Shown here: piece by piece, positions 63,702 through 64,000 of the stretch
Numbering within the stretch: the first letter of the stretch is position 1
Layout of the letters: each line of letters starts with the position of its first letter
Translations under genes and position numbers: made by a program
Origin: Aestuariivivens sediminis
GTDB taxonomy: Bacteria > Bacteroidota > Bacteroidia > Flavobacteriales > Flavobacteriaceae
Assembly: GCF_022662105.1 (NCBI RefSeq)
Contig: NZ_JAKMCP010000003.1
Location: 558,001 to 622,000, forward strand
DNA length: 64,000 bases
Reading direction: 5' to 3'
The notes under the pieces: model-generated
Database searches by the model: none
Told to the model about the DNA's origin: nothing
What the model saw: only the letters and a program-made list of their open reading frames with translations

Positions 63702-64000
63702 AGCCTTTGCGTGTTAACAGTTCTTTTAATTTTGATTTTCCCCTGGATAATTGCGTTCGGGATGATACCTCAGATATGTTCATAATTTCCGATATTTCCC
63801 GGTGATCATAACCTTCAATTAAGTAAAGCATAACCACATACTTGTATTTATCTGGTAACTTGTTTATTGCACCCTTAACATCTTCTAATGTTGTTGCATC
63901 GTCTACAAACCATTTGTCGTCTACATTAGCGTCAATAACTTTTAAGTGCACGTCTTCTAATTCAACCATCCTTTGTTTTTTAGATTTTAAGAAATCGATG
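63673..64000 (-). CDS. ECF-type sigma factor, N-terminus off the window (partial)
   Basis: The frame is open to the window edge; the visible 109 residues begin IDFLKSKKQR, the end of sigma region 2 (typically NxAIDxLRKxK), and contain region 4: INKLPDKYKYVVMLYLIEGYDHREISEIMNISEVSSRTQLSRGKSKL. It therefore continues upstream, and the internal ATG at 63969 is not the start. It forms an operon with the anti-sigma and DUF4097-like genes. Confidence 0.9.
   Translation of the reverse strand, partial: IDFLKSKKQRMVELEDVHLKVIDANVDDKWFVDDATTLEDVKGAINKLPDKYKYVVMLYLIEGYDHREISEIMNISEVSSRTQLSRGKSKLKELLTRKGYGTGYKENV

Overview
The window looks like a stretch of chromosome from a marine-type member of the Flavobacteriaceae (Bacteroidota). 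The evidence is low GC content, a gldI gliding-motility lipoprotein gene, a fused secDF, an M16 peptidase of about 940 residues, DUF5683 next to parB, WbqC and DUF6588 proteins, FecR anti-sigma factors ending in DUF4974, and many TAnnTTTG -7 promoter boxes with no clear Shine-Dalgarno sequences. I see no rRNA, tRNA, CRISPR array, prophage or insertion sequence. Most of the window is core housekeeping DNA.

Layout. 1-1.8 kb: end of a TonB-dependent receptor, a PQQ-type sugar dehydrogenase and a small cytochrome c. 1.9-7 kb: udk, a DivIC/FtsB-like protein, and both methylmalonyl-CoA mutase subunits with a lipoprotein gene between them. 7.1-15.8 kb: M16 peptidase, parAB, DUF5683, dapB, lepB, WbqC, DUF6122. 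15.9-22.4 kb (minus strand): EEP phosphatase, two rhomboids, mutL, two tiny membrane proteins, ribH, TPR protein. 22.5-30.4 kb: recF, DUF721, csp, ndk (minus), DHH phosphoesterase, gldI, double PPIase, lgt, DUF192, sulfatase. 30.7-39.8 kb: secDF, a Cys-rich protein, mdh, DUF6588 and gyrB on the minus strand, with a zincin lipoprotein on plus.

40.3-45.5 kb is the most remarkable region. A perfect -7 box is followed by a 15-codon leader ORF (MASNNNNNNFNNPSI, 8 Asn codons). Its stop codon lies next to a GGAAGG strand that can pair with the 5' arm of a strong intrinsic terminator. Downstream lie gatC, gatA and one 1113-residue ORF that fuses GatB to aspartyl-tRNA synthetase. Together these read as an Asn-tRNA-sensing transcription attenuator controlling a tRNA-dependent asparagine pathway with a covalently linked synthetase and amidotransferase.

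45.7-54.8 kb: DUF2911, queE, HerA-like ATPase, YitT, cupin, hydrolase, pseudouridine synthase, VOC protein, folD, ffh. 55-60.8 kb: a cell-surface signalling locus (ECF sigma, FecR, STN-domain TonB receptor) divergent from a large repeat-built lipoprotein. The lipoprotein and fecR share a two-block promoter, GGGTAGGAA-N15-TGTTWTAT, probably the sigma factor's own target. 60.9-64 kb: a YceI lipoprotein and a second ECF sigma/anti-sigma pair (sigma truncated by the window edge) followed by an adhesin-like Pro-rich/coiled-coil protein.

All functions are inferred from sequence reading alone. No database search was run.
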